This document shows, in pieces, positions 10,499 to 20,031 of a stretch of DNA of 54,216 nucleotides. The position numbers were made by a program, and so were the translations under genes. Location of the stretch: assembly GCA_948471055.1 (NCBI GenBank), contig CAOKQZ010000010.1, positions 1 through 54,216 of the forward strand, read 5' to 3'. The first letter of the stretch is position 1, and every line of letters begins with the position of its first letter. The notes beneath the pieces were generated by a model that had not been told where the DNA came from, did no database searches, and saw nothing but the letters and a program-made list of their open reading frames with translations. This DNA is from an uncultured Clostridium sp. GTDB taxonomy: Bacteria; Bacillota; Clostridia; TANB77; CAG-508.

Positions 10499-10792
10499 AT
10501 GCTAGACGGAAAATACACATCTTCATTAAATACTCCTATGGGAGCCATTAATGGAGTGATTACACTAATGAGCAATGGAAACCAAGTACAAGGAATTGTA
10601 GAAATTATGGGGATGAAAAACCAATTTCAAGGCATGAAGACAAACGAAAATACAGCTAATTTTAAAGGAAACTTTAATACACCAATGGGCAATATTGATT
10701 ATACTGCAAATGTGATGGTAAATGGGAACATGCTAGAATTAATGGCGAATACCAACAAAGGAAACTTCAAAATACAAGGAAAACGTATGTAA
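10499..10792 (+). CDS. Small hypothetical protein with an internal duplication
   Basis: The protein has 97 residues, no signal peptide and no membrane segment. The two halves look duplicated: each begins with NTPMGxI followed by alternating polar and hydrophobic strands ending in FQG or IQG. This suggests a small beta-sandwich or half-barrel. The start is ATG 10499 with GAGGAGGG upstream. It stands alone between two terminators. I do not recognise a family and infer no function. Confidence 0.7.
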   Translation: MLDGKYTSSLNTPMGAINGVITLMSNGNQVQGIVEIMGMKNQFQGMKTNENTANFKGNFNTPMGNIDYTANVMVNGNMLELMANTNKGNFKIQGKRM

Positions 10793-10823
10793 TAAGAAAT
10801 AAACAAATCTTTTTATGTTAAAG

Positions 10824-10856
10824 AATCCAACTCGTATAGGAGTTGGATTTTTTTAA
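10824..10856 (+). terminator. Rho-independent terminator
   Basis: ATCCAACTC pairs with GAGTTGGAT around a short loop, followed by a T run. Confidence 0.9.
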
Positions 10857-10952
10857 CATCTTCTTAACATTTATTAAGATATTATTAAATCTCTTATGAA
10901 GCTAAAAAAAGACGATATAATAGGAATAGAAAAACAAGGGAGGGTATCTTAT

Positions 10953-11632
10953 ATGGAAATATTAAAAGTAGAAAACTTATCAAAAATTTATGGAAAAGGA
11001 GAAACAAGTGTAACAGCAATTGACCATATTTCTTTTTCAGTAGAAGAAGGAGAATTTGTTTCGATTATTGGACCATCTGGTTCTCGGAAAATCTACCATG
11101 CTTCACATTTTAGGTGGTGTTGATAGACCGACTTCTCGGGAAAGTATACATTAAAGGCAAAGATGTGTATAGCTTAAATAATAATGATTTAGCAGTATTC
11201 CGAAGACAAAATGTAGGACTTATTTATCAGTTTTATAATTTGATTCCTATTTTAAATGTAGAAGAAAACATTTCCTTGCCAGTGTTATTAGATGGGAAAA
11301 AGGTAAATAATGAAAGATTACAAGAAATTATAAAAACATTAGGATTAGAAAAAAGAGTGAAACATTTGCCAAATGAATTATCTGGTGGGCAACAGCAACG
11401 TGTATCCATTGGGAGAAGCTTAATGAATGACCCAGCCATTATTTTAGCGGATGAGCCAACAGGAAATTTAGATAGTAAAAATTCTGAAGAAATCTTGGAA
11501 TTATTAAAATATTCGAACAAAAAGTATCATCAAACGTTAATTATGATTACACACGATTTAAATTTAGCAAAACAAGCAGACAGAATGATACAAATTCAAG
11601 ATGGAAAGATTGTAGCGGATGAGAAGAATTAG
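10953..11632 (+). CDS. ABC transporter ATPase (MacB/LolD type) needing two CGG +1 frameshifts
   Basis: Read with the C of CGG skipped at 11085 and again at 11137, the gene gives a 225-residue ATPase, the usual length for the MacB/LolD family. The Walker A then reads GPSGSGKST, with the glycine supplied by the first site (Gly45); the second supplies the glycine of RPTSGKVYIKG (Gly62). Downstream are a Q-loop (LIYQFYNLIP), the signature LSGGQQQR, Walker B (IILADEPTGNLDS) and the H-loop (MITHD). Without the shifts translation would stop at 11123. ATG 10953 with GGGAGGG eight bases upstream is the preferred start. The permease follows at 11739. The pair probably exports a peptide or lipid or senses envelope stress; the substrate is unknown. 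Confidence 0.88.
11085..11087 (+). other. CGG +1 frameshift site 1 (TCT CGG A)
   Basis: In-frame CGG in the Walker A motif. Skipping the C gives GGA (Gly) and restores GSGKST. Confidence 0.9.
11137..11139 (+). other. CGG +1 frameshift site 2 (TCT CGG G)
   Basis: In-frame CGG in the frame entered after site 1. Skipping the C gives GGG (Gly) and restores TSGKVYIKG. Confidence 0.9.
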
Positions 11633-11633
11633 A

Positions 11634-11690
11634 ACCCTCAGTCGCTCCGTTTTCGTCCCCCTTGTTAAAGGGGCTTTCTTGTGGGGCTTC
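11634..11690. repeat. Short GC-rich palindromic intergenic repeat
   Basis: The AACCCTCAGTCGCTCCG start and the CCCCCTTGTTAAAGGGG hairpin stand out from AT-rich surroundings. The element at 21513-21562, read on the other strand, has a similar order (AACCTCCAGTCAGC, then CCCCCTTAAGTAAAGG). This suggests a dispersed REP-like family lying between the ATPase and the permease. Confidence 0.5.
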
Positions 11691-11738
11691 GGAGTTTGTG
11701 TGCAGGTAAGATTGAATTAAGAAGGGATGTAATAGAAA

Positions 11739-14361
11739 ATGAGTATATTTAGTAAGTTAACAACCAATTATTTGAAGAAAAATCGAAAAAGGACGATTGT
11801 TACGATTATTGGAATTATTTTATCTGGTGCTATGATTACAGCAGTAGCTACTTTAGCGGTTTCTTTTCAGAGTTTTTTGTTAGATGTGGAGATTAGCCAA
11901 GATGGTGCTTGGGAGGCGATGTTTCGAGGAGTAAAAACAGAAGATATTGGCGAGTTTGCACAAGATAGAAGATTAACCAATGTGATGGTAATGGCACCAG
12001 TAGGAATGGCAAAAAATACCTATTCAGAGGATGAGTTTTGCTACATAAAGGCATATAGTAAACAAGCGTTGGAAAATATGAAAATTCGTTTAATAGAAGG
12101 AAAATTACCAAAGAATGATAATGAAATTGTATTAAGCAATACTTTTTTTGATGGAAAAGAAAAAGAACCCCAAATTGGAGATACCGTTACGTTTGAAATG
12201 GGAAAGCGAATGAGTGATGGGGAAGAACTAATTGGAGAAGCTAAAGTAGATAATGAGACATTTATAACAGAAGAGACAAAGACCTATACGGTTTGTGGAA
12301 AAATCCAAAGACCAGATTTTGAGACCTCAAAAGATCACTATACTTCAGGAGTTACTTTGCTAGATGAAACAAAGCCGATTACTCACCAAAGCGTGGATAT
12401 TGGTGTAATTTCCAAAAATCCAAAGAATTTGTATGACGATGCAGAGGAAATTGCCGATAAACTAGGAGTGTATACCATACGAGAGGAACGGACAAAAGGT
12501 ATATAATATCAAATACAATACCTATGTATTAATGTATAAAGGGGTTAACTCTACTGGTGGTTTCCAAGCAATGTTATATTCGGTATGTGGTATCTTAATT
12601 GCAGTTATTATGGTAGGTTCCATTTTAGTAATTTATAACAGTTTTGCTATTTCCGTATCCGAAAGGAAAAAACAATTTGGAAGCTTATCTTCTGTAGGAG
12701 CAACGAAAAAACAAATACGAAGCTTGGTATTGCAAGAAGGAGCTATTTTAGGAGGAATTGGGATTCCACTTGGTATTTTATTTGGAATAGGGGGAATTGG
12801 GATTACCTTAAAGGTAGTAAATGAGTTATTAAAGCCAATGATGGCAGAGTCTGGTCAAAATTGGAATTTACACTTAGTGGTATCGTTCCAAGCAATCTTA
12901 ATTGCGTTAATTTTCATTGCGCTAACAATTTACCTATCGGTTATGGTTCCAGCAAAACGAGCAAGTAAAATATCGCCAATTGAAGCAATTCGTGGAAATG
13001 ATGATATCAAAATAAATGGAAAGAAGTTAAAAACACCAAAGTGGTTTCGTACTTTATTTGGAATAGAAGGAGAATTGGCACTAAAGAATTTGAAAAGAAG
13101 TAAGAAAAAATATCGTACCACCGTTATTTCCCTTATGATTAGTATTATTTTATTTATATCGGTTAGTGGATTTATTGGGTATATGTATAATGGGTTTGAT
13201 TCCCTTTATAAAAGTGTGGATTATGATTATTCCATTCAGATTTATGGAAGCGATACAAAAGAAAAAAGAGAACAAAAGGAGAAAATTACAAATCGAATTG
13301 AAAATTCAAAAAATGTAGATAAGCTATCTGTGATTGACCGAGTATATTCCTATACAGAGCTAAAAGAAGAAAGACTAGATGCGAATATGAGAAAAGCCAT
13401 AAAGGAAAAAGAAAGAGTAAGACAATATTTTTATGAAGAAAATGGTCAATATCGTGTTGGAGTAAACTTGATTGCCTTAAACGATATACAAATGGAAGAA
13501 TACTTAAAACAGCTAGGAATAAGCAAATTAGGGGAAAATGAAGTCATTTTGATTAATTATGTTGATATGTTAATGTCGGCAAAAATAGAAGGAGATTTAA
13601 CGAATTTAAAAGCAAATGAGGACATAGATGTTAGTATACAGGTAAGGGAAAATGCAGATAAGTCTAAAGAAGAACCAAAATATCAAACCATAAAGAAAGC
13701 TTTTAAAATTGCAAAAGTAACCGATAAAATGCCATTTGGAGTTACTAACCAAGATAATCCAATCGCAATTGCCATTACCAATAAAAAGGCACTAGAAGGC
13801 TTTGAAGACCAAATGTTTACAAGTATGGTATTTACAGCAAAAGACGAACAAGGGCTAAAAGAGGAATTAAAAGAAATTGAAAAAATGCCAACCAATTTCA
13901 TGGTATTGGTAGAAAATGTAAAAGAACAAATACAACAACAGCGTAACCTAAAACTAGTAATTAACATTTTCTTATATGGATTTATTGCCCTAATTTCAGC
14001 CATTGGAATTGCCAATATATTTAATACCATCTCTACGAATATTTTACTAAGAAAACGAGAATTTGCTATGTTAAAGTCCATCGGTATGACCGAAAAAGGC
14101 TTTAAGAAAATGTTAGATTTAGAATGTATTTTCTATGGAACAAAAGCACTATTACTCGGTTTGCCAATTGGAATTATCATATGTTATTTCTTAAACCAAG
14201 GTTTTGGAAATGCGATAGAATTTGCCTTTAGCCTACCTTGGAGCAGTATCATTATTTCCATTGTGAGTGTGTATTTTGTGGTGTTTATTACCATGCTATA
14301 TGCAAGCGGAAAAATGAAAAAGGAAAATATTATTGATAGCTTGAGGGAGGAGAATATATAA
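11739..14361 (+). CDS. FtsX/MacB-type ABC permease with one CGG +1 frameshift
   Basis: The first part (250 residues) has an N-terminal membrane helix (about residues 20-45) and a large extracellular domain. At 12489 the in-frame CGG would lead to a stop within a few codons. Skipping its C gives Gly251 and joins to GQKVYNIKYNTYVLMYKG, followed by three membrane helices (about residues 275-410), a second extracellular domain and the C-terminal helices, 873 residues in all. FtsX core motifs are visible twice (SERKKQFGSLSSVGATKKQI and LLRKREFAMLKSIGMTEKGF). This two-domain form is typical of BceB/MacB-like exporters in Firmicutes. The start is ATG 11739 with GAAGGGATG upstream. It acts with the ATPase at 10953. 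Confidence 0.88.
12489..12491 (+). other. CGG +1 frameshift site 3 (GAA CGG A)
   Basis: In-frame CGG. Skipping the C gives GGA (Gly251) and joins the two halves of the permease. Confidence 0.88.
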
Positions 14362-14423
14362 ACATGCAAAAAGTGGCAAAAGTGATATAAAAAGTGGCAA
14401 AATAGAATAAAAATAAAATAAAT

Positions 14424-14467
14424 TGCACATCTTATCAATAACAAAAGTTGGTAAGGTGTGCTTTTTT
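14424..14467 (+). terminator. Rho-independent terminator
   Basis: GCACATCTTATCAA pairs, with G-T pairs, with TTGGTAAGGTGTGC, followed by T6. The 14468-14617 stretch has a further inverted repeat at about 14553-14580 (CCGC/GCGG flanked by ACATT/AATGT), a possible operator for the XRE gene. Confidence 0.8.
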
Positions 14468-14617
14468 AAAACAAAAAACAGTCAAAAAGACTATACAAAA
14501 ACAAAACAATATGATAAACTAAAATTGGCAATAAAACAACACACCAAAATACGACATTTCCGCCAAAGCGGATGGAATGTATGGTTTAATTAAAAAAAAT
14601 ACCAAAATGGTGGGGAA

Positions 14618-14818
14618 ATGCAAGTAGTGATTTTAGTAAAAGAAATAAGGAAAGAAAAGAAATATACACTAGAACAACTATCCAAAAAAACTGGGATATC
14701 CACAACACACATAAACGACATCGAAAACAACGTAAAAGAACCCAGTTTTTCAATGATGGTTCGATTATCCTATGCATTAGATGTACCACTGGGCAAATTG
14801 TACCAAATCATTTGGTAA
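14618..14818 (+). CDS. Small XRE-family DNA-binding regulator
   Basis: The protein is essentially one helix-turn-helix domain of about 66 residues: VKEIRKEKKYTLEQLSKKTG, then ISTTHINDIENNVKEPSFSMM, then a third helix pair. It matches the XRE/Cro fold over its whole length and has no sensor domain. The start is uncertain: ATG 14618 is very close to GGTGGGG, and GTG 14627 (MILVKEIRK) has better spacing. It ends 21 bases before the first pseudopilin gene, so it may regulate that cluster. Confidence 0.8.
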   Translation: MQVVILVKEIRKEKKYTLEQLSKKTGISTTHINDIENNVKEPSFSMMVRLSYALDVPLGKLYQIIW

Positions 14819-14839
14819 GAAAAGGAGAGAAAGAGAAAA

Positions 14840-16178
14840 ATGGAAAAAACAAAGGAGAAGAATTACAAAACACATGTAGGGGTCGATGCCTACATCGACC
14901 CCAATAAGGGAATTACATTAATAGCCCTTATTATAACCATCATCATTTTGTTAATTTTAGCAGCAATTGTAATTAATTTAAGCATAGGACAAAGAGGGCT
15001 CTTAAAAAGAGCCGAAGAAGCAGGAAGAAACTACCAAGAGGCAGCAAGAGATGAAGACGAAATGTTAAGAGATTTACTAAACTACGACGGAAGCGAAAAA
15101 CCAGAAGAGGTACAAGGCGGAGAGGTATATGCAAAAATGTATACAAATGCAGAAGGAAAAGAAGTACTAGTATTATCAAGTAGAGCAGATTATGTAGAAG
15201 CATCAAGTGGGCTTACGTTAAAAGAGGATTATGGCGATGTGGGGAATAAGAAATATGAGGTAAAACTAGAAGTGCATTGGGTAGGTAACGACGGCTATAG
15301 TACAATGGTTGGAACAATACCACCTTGGTTACATGAATATGTTGAAGACTATGAAAAATACAAAGGAACGTTTTATGCTAATGAAAATTTAGCAGAAGTA
15401 AAGATTGTAGATAAAATATCTCCGATTAGCACATCAGGTTGGTTTTGTCTTTGTACAGCTTTAACTAATTTGGATTTAACTAACCTTGATACATCAAACG
15501 TAACAAATATGTCAAGTATGTTTTATGGTAGTAATCTAACAACATTAGATTTAAGTAATCTTGATACATCAAACGTAACAAATATGTCAAGTATGTTTTA
15601 TGGTAGTAATCTAACAACATTAGATTTAAGTAATCTTGATACATCAAATGTAATCAACATGAATTGGATGTTTGCTCGGATGTATGGGACTAACGACATT
15701 AGATTTAAGCAATCTTGATACATCTCAAGTAACTACTATGGAAGATATGTTTGATGGATGTAGTGGGTTAACAACCTTAAATTTAAGCAGTTTTGATACA
15801 TCTCAAGTAACTACTATGGAAGATATGTTTTGGGGATGTAGTGGGTTAACAACCTTAAATTTAAGCAGTTTTGATACATCTCGAGTAACAACTATGAAAG
15901 ATATGTTTAGAGACTGTAATGGCTTAACAACATTAGATTTAAGCAGTTTTAATACATCTAAAGTAACAACTATGCAGACGATGTTTATGGGATGCAGTAG
16001 TCTAACAACATTGGATTTAAGTAGTTTTGATACGTCAAATGAAACATATGTGGGCAATATATTTGGAAACTGTAATGGATTGAATAGTGTTTTAGTGAGT
16101 AACAAATGGAAAATCACAGAAGAAAAGAATATGTTCAGTGGTTGTAACATAAATAGTGTTACATTAAAGCAAGAATAA
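14840..16178 (+). CDS. Pseudopilin-like protein with BspA/DUF285 repeats and one CGG +1 frameshift
   Basis: The N-terminus has a type IV prepilin-like signal: NKG followed by ITLIALIITIIILLILAAIV, with cleavage expected after the glycine. The usual Glu5 is absent. After a helical neck (GQRGLLKRAEEAGRNYQEA) and a spacer come about eight copies of a ~24-residue repeat of the form LTTLDLSxxDTSxVTxMxxMFxGC, typical of BspA-like DUF285 surface proteins. At 15677 an in-frame CGG interrupts the repeats. Skipping its C gives MFAGCMGLTTLDLS (Gly280), exactly the repeat consensus, for 445 residues in total. The start is ATG 14840 with AAAGGAGAG upstream. Residues HVGVDAYIDP before the pilin motif are encoded by a palindromic repeat. 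Confidence 0.85.
14879..14902. repeat. Perfect 10-bp palindrome inside a coding region, related to 19913-19936
   Basis: GGGGTCGATG, CCTA, CATCGACCCC. A diverged copy with the same CGATGCCTACATCGACC core lies between rpsB and tsf. This looks like a REP-type element inserted in frame near the start of the pseudopilin gene. Confidence 0.65.
15677..15679 (+). other. CGG +1 frameshift site 4 (GCT CGG A)
   Basis: In-frame CGG at the conserved Gly of a BspA repeat. Skipping the C gives GGA TGT (Gly-Cys), as in neighbouring copies that lack the extra C. Confidence 0.92.
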
Positions 16179-16279
16179 ATTTGTCGCATTATGTATATTT
16201 ATAATACCTTAAAACCCACAATGCTATTGTAAAAGGAAGATCACAAAGATATAATGAAACAAAAAGGAGAAAAATAGGA

Positions 16280-17431
16280 ATGATGTCAAAAGAAAAAAAG
16301 AACAATCCACATGTAAAGCCAGAATTTGTGTCTGCCCGAAATGGAATCACATTGGTGGCTTTGGTAATAACCATCATTATCTTACTTATTTTGGCAGGAA
16401 TTACAATTAGCCTCACCATAGGACAAAGAGGCATATTGAAACATGCCGAAGAAGCAGGAAGAAATTACCAAGAAGCAGAAAGAAAAGAAGATGAGGAATT
16501 AAGAGAGCTAGATAATATCATAATGGGAAATAGCACATTAGACGAACCTAAAATTACGATGGTAGATGGAGTGCCAGTACCAAATGGGTTTAAACATATA
16601 GAAGGGACCAAAGAAGATGGATTTGTGATAAAAGATGTTAGTGTAGATGAAGAAGGAAAACCAACTAGTACCAATGGAAATGAGTTTGTGTGGATACCAT
16701 GTACAGAAGATGGAAAAAATGGAAGTATTAAATATGATCGATATGCTTTTTCGAAAAATGGTTGGGAATTTTCACAAACGAAAAATGAAGAAACAGAAGA
16801 AATAACATGGAGTGCTTATGGTATGACATATAGTTTTACTGAAGTGATGCCAAGGATCGAATTAAACAGTATGAAACAATATGGGGGATTTTACATAGGA
16901 AGATATGAGGTAGGAATAGTAGACTATGATACCACCAATATAGTAACAAGTAATATCAATAATGAGAAAGAATGGACAGGATATCATAATGGAAGAGCAG
17001 TTGTACAAAAAAATGTACAGGTTTGGAATTATATTACAAGAGACATGGCAAAAAAAGTAGCAGAAGGAATGTATTCGAATAATGATGTAGTAATAAGTCG
17101 ATTATGTAGTAGTTATGCATGGGATACAATATTAGAATCGATCGAAATAAATTATTTAGGATATGCTACCAATAGTACACAGGGAAACTATTCAGGGGAG
17201 TTAAAAAATACAGGACAAACAACAGCAGTAAATCATATTTATGATATGGGAGGGAATGTAAGTGAATGGACAACAGAGAACTGTATTGGAGAAAATTTTT
17301 CCTGTACACATAGGGGAGGAAATTTCGGAAATGATAGGAATAATTTTCCAGCAGGTATTCGTGGTTGTGATAGTGAAACAGGAGCCAACAACAGTATAGG
17401 ATTTCGTTGTGTCTTTTATATAGGAAAATAG
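16280..17431 (+). CDS. Pseudopilin-like protein with FGE/C-type-lectin-like domain
   Basis: The protein has 383 residues. A basic leader precedes RNG|ITLVALVITIIILLILAGI and the same neck as its neighbours (IGQRGILKHAEEAGRNYQEAE). The C-terminal half (about residues 120-383) resembles the formylglycine-generating-enzyme/sulfatase-modifying fold: EFVWIPC, FYIGRYEV, DMGGNVSEWT, RGGNF and a terminal IGFRCVF. In secreted proteins this fold often serves as a C-type-lectin-like binding surface, so a catalytic role is doubtful. ATG 16280 or 16283 are both possible; AAAGGAG lies upstream. It is the second of three consecutive genes sharing the pilin-like N-terminus. Confidence 0.82.
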   Translation: MMSKEKKNNPHVKPEFVSARNGITLVALVITIIILLILAGITISLTIGQRGILKHAEEAGRNYQEAERKEDEELRELDNIIMGNSTLDEPKITMVDGVPVPNGFKHIEGTKEDGFVIKDVSVDEEGKPTSTNGNEFVWIPCTEDGKNGSIKYDRYAFSKNGWEFSQTKNEETEEITWSAYGMTYSFTEVMPRIELNSMKQYGGFYIGRYEVGIVDYDTTNIVTSNINNEKEWTGYHNGRAVVQKNVQVWNYITRDMAKKVAEGMYSNNDVVISRLCSSYAWDTILESIEINYLGYATNSTQGNYSGELKNTGQTTAVNHIYDMGGNVSEWTTENCIGENFSCTHRGGNFGNDRNNFPAGIRGCDSETGANNSIGFRCVFYIGK

Positions 17432-17446
17432 GAAAGGTGGTAACAA

Positions 17447-18919
17447 ATGAGAAACAGGAAAGGAATTACACTTGTAGCTTTGGTGATTACAATCATTATT
17501 TTACTTATTTTAGCAGGAATTACAATTAGTATTACAATGGGACAAAGAGGCATACTTAAAAGAGCAGAAGAGGCAGGGAAAGAATATAGTGAGGCACAGG
17601 CAAGAGAAAAATTAGAACATGTATTATTGGAATTGCAAGCAGATAAAATAGTAGATATAAGTTATAATGAAAAGGAATATGTAAATAAAAAAATACAAGA
17701 AAATGGAATGATGGTGACTGGAGATAATGTGACTGTAGAAGGTTGGCAGTTTCAAATAGACAGAAATCTATTAGAAATTGTTTTTTTAAAAGAGGATATC
17801 CCTAATATGGATTATAATAAAAGTCTAATTGGAAAAATATCAACTATACAAACAAGTGGATACCATGAAATAAAAGTTACTACAAACGAAGGAGAAGAAA
17901 TTGTATATACTATGGATGTCATAAATTATAATGATAATTTAGTATTAGATGGAGAAATACAGATACCAAGGGGGATATTAGATAATAAAAAATATGAATT
18001 TGGAAATAAAGAAACCGATGTAGCAACACAAGTTGAAGATGCGAAAAATATGGTAGTGTTAAAAGTAAATGGTGATTTTACAATAGAAGAAGGAGTAACT
18101 TTAACAGCTTGTAAAAGTGAAGAAGGATATGGTGGCCCTAAGGGAATGTTGATATACTGTACAGGTACAATAACAAATAAAGGAACAATAAGTATGACAG
18201 CAAGAGGAGCAAGAGCAGAAGGAGAAAATGTGTATCTATGGCAAAATGAAGATGAAAGTTTTGAATATATTCCAGCAATTGGAAGTGTTGGAGGAAGTGG
18301 AGTGTTTAATGATTGGTATAATACTAATGGAAATCCAGGAAATGATGGGATAGATCGTAAAACAGGAGGAGGTGGAGCTGGCGGAGCAAGATCAGCTTAT
18401 TCTGGTGCAGGAGGAACAGGAACTTCGTATTCAGGAGGAACAGGAGGCGGAGGAGGTCATGGAGATCAAAATGCTAATGCAACAGCAGGTTCTGATGTAG
18501 GAGGAACAGGTGGAAATGCTGGCGTAGGTTGGAAATACCCTTGGTCAGCGACAGGAGGAGCAGGAAATCCAGGGGGACAAAGCGATAGATGGGATGGAAG
18601 TCAACATATAGAGGCAGATAGTGGAGCTAATGGAACTGGAGGATTACTAATTGTATTTGCGAATGATTTTAATAACCAAAACAAGATAGAGGCAAATGGG
18701 ATAACCAATATGATTCAAGATGAATGTGGTTCAGGAGGAGCATCAGGAGGAGGAAGCATTAATATTTTTTATCATCATCTAATTTCACAAGGAAATATAG
18801 AAGCAAATGGTGGAGAGGCTATAGGAATAGAAGCTTTTGGCGGAAATGGAGGAGCAGGAAGCATTACGGTAGGTTCAATTGAAACTGGAAGTTTCGTGTG
18901 TGAGTATAAAAATTATTAA
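17447..18919 (+). CDS. Pseudopilin-like protein with glycine-rich C-terminal region
   Basis: The protein has 490 residues. The short leader MRNRKG is followed by ITLVALVITIIILLILAGI and GQRGILKRAEEAGKEYSEAQ, nearly identical to the two upstream genes. Residues about 60-165 are mixed, about 170-260 beta-rich (IEEGVTLTACKSEEGYGGPKG), and about 280-400 strongly Gly-rich (GGGGAGGARSAYSGAGG and similar), ending in an alternating Gly/hydrophobic segment. No enzyme motif is seen. AAAGGTGG lies seven bases before ATG 17447, and the gene starts 15 bases after the previous stop, so the genes are co-transcribed. It is probably a minor pilin-like surface protein. Confidence 0.8.
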   Translation: MRNRKGITLVALVITIIILLILAGITISITMGQRGILKRAEEAGKEYSEAQAREKLEHVLLELQADKIVDISYNEKEYVNKKIQENGMMVTGDNVTVEGWQFQIDRNLLEIVFLKEDIPNMDYNKSLIGKISTIQTSGYHEIKVTTNEGEEIVYTMDVINYNDNLVLDGEIQIPRGILDNKKYEFGNKETDVATQVEDAKNMVVLKVNGDFTIEEGVTLTACKSEEGYGGPKGMLIYCTGTITNKGTISMTARGARAEGENVYLWQNEDESFEYIPAIGSVGGSGVFNDWYNTNGNPGNDGIDRKTGGGGAGGARSAYSGAGGTGTSYSGGTGGGGGHGDQNANATAGSDVGGTGGNAGVGWKYPWSATGGAGNPGGQSDRWDGSQHIEADSGANGTGGLLIVFANDFNNQNKIEANGITNMIQDECGSGGASGGGSINIFYHHLISQGNIEANGGEAIGIEAFGGNGGAGSITVGSIETGSFVCEYKNY

Positions 18920-18927
18920 ATTATAAT

Positions 18928-18957
18928 AAAAAAGTATTGCAATAGCAATACTTTTTT
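18928..18957 (+). terminator. Rho-independent terminator of the pseudopilin operon
   Basis: AAAAGTATTGC pairs with GCAATACTTTT around AATA, followed by further T. It overlaps the rpsB promoter. Confidence 0.9.
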
Positions 18958-18965
18958 GATATAAT
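18937..18965 (+). promoter_or_regulatory. rpsB: rpsB promoter embedded in the upstream terminator
   Basis: TTGCAA sits in the terminator loop and stem. A 17-base spacer contains the T run, followed by TATAAT. The leader from about 18972 to 19078 has no gene; GCCTTACAATAAGGTG within it could form a small hairpin. Confidence 0.75.
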
Positions 18966-19078
18966 ACTAAAGTTAAAAAATATACACATAAAGGGAGTTT
19001 GCTTTTAGTGCCTTACAATAAGGTGTGTGTGCAAATGAAGATACTTTATGGATGTAAAAACTAAAGGAGGAATAAAAA

Positions 19079-19870
19079 ATGGCAGTAGTTGCAATGAAAC
19101 AATTACTAGAAGCAGGTGTACATTTTGGACACCAAACAAGAAGATGGGATCCTAGAATGGCAGAATATATTTTCCAAGCTAGAAACGGAATCCATATTAT
19201 TGACTTACAAAAGACATCAAAGAAAATTGATGAGGCTTACCAATTTGTAAAGGAAGCATCTGAAGAAGGAAAGGAAATTCTTTTTGTTGGTACAAAAAAA
19301 CAAGCACAAGAATGTGTAAAAGAAGCAGCATTAGCTTGTGGTATGTACTATATTGACCAAAGATGGTTAGGTGGAATGCTTACCAACTTTGATACCATTC
19401 AAAAAAGAATTCAAAGATTAAAAGATTTAGAAACAATGGCAGAAGACGGAACTTTTGAAGTATTACCAAAAAAAGAAGTTATTTTGTTAAAAAAAGAAAT
19501 GGAAAAACTAGAAAGAAACTTAGGTGGAATTAAAGAAATGAACAAACTTCCAGGAGTTATCTTTGTAGTAGACCCTAAAAAAGAAAGAATTGCTATATTA
19601 GAAGCAAGAAAATTAAATATTCCAGTAGTAGGATTAATCGATACGAACTGTAACCCAGAAGATGTTGATTATGTTATTCCTGGAAATGATGATGCAATTC
19701 GTGCTGTAAAACTAATTACAACCGTAATGGCAAATGCTGTAATCGAAGGAAAACAAGGAGAAGCGTTTGAGCCAATTGCAACGGAAGAGACTGTAGAAGA
19801 CGAAGAACCAACCAGTATGGAAGAAGTTGTTGCTGAGGCAGAAGAAACCACCGAAAACATAGAAGAATAA
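19079..19870 (+). CDS. rpsB: 30S ribosomal protein S2
   Basis: The protein has 263 residues and the full S2 pattern: [20 protein letters not shown] at the N-terminus, [39 protein letters not shown] and [21 protein letters not shown] Glu-rich tail of about 30 residues follows. It assembles late into the small ribosomal subunit. The start is ATG 19079 with AAAGGAGGAA upstream. It is the first gene of an rpsB-tsf unit, the usual bacterial order. Confidence 0.98.
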   Translation: MAVVAMKQLLEAGVHFGHQTRRWDPRMAEYIFQARNGIHIIDLQKTSKKIDEAYQFVKEASEEGKEILFVGTKKQAQECVKEAALACGMYYIDQRWLGGMLTNFDTIQKRIQRLKDLETMAEDGTFEVLPKKEVILLKKEMEKLERNLGGIKEMNKLPGVIFVVDPKKERIAILEARKLNIPVVGLIDTNCNPEDVDYVIPGNDDAIRAVKLITTVMANAVIEGKQGEAFEPIATEETVEDEEPTSMEEVVAEAEETTENIEE

Positions 19871-19879
19871 TATTTGTGT

Positions 19880-19902
19880 GGGCACGGGAAGAGGCCGTGC
19901 CC
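19880..19902. terminator. GC-rich hairpin between rpsB and tsf
   Basis: GGGCACGG pairs with CCGTGCCC but no T run follows, so it may attenuate or protect the mRNA rather than terminate fully. Confidence 0.5.
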
Positions 19903-19912
19903 ATTAAATATA

Positions 19913-19936
19913 GGGGGGCGATGCCTACATCGACCT
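19913..19936. repeat. Copy of the CGATGCCTACATCG palindromic repeat
   Basis: GGGCGATG, CCTA, CATCGACC with one mismatch. It shares the core and loop with 14879-14902. Confidence 0.6.
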
Positions 19937-20031
19937 GTAAACAGAAAATTGATATTGAGCTACGTTAGATAAAAGGAGCATGAAGGGGAAAACTGACATG
20001 GGAAAAATAAAAATTAAAAGGAGGAAGAAAA

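Noticed and set aside
12489..12491. prfB-like programmed frameshift with Shine-Dalgarno stimulator
   Set aside because: No SD-like sequence at fixed distance, no stop codon in the A site and no CTT slip codon at this or the other sites.
16280..17431. Diversity-generating retroelement target protein (lectin-like FGE fold)
   Set aside because: The fold fits such targets, but no reverse transcriptase, template repeat or variable-repeat copy is visible in the window.
14840..18919. Classical type IV pilus operon
   Set aside because: No pilus ATPase, inner-membrane platform or major pilin with Glu5 is present; only the N-terminal signal is pilin-like.
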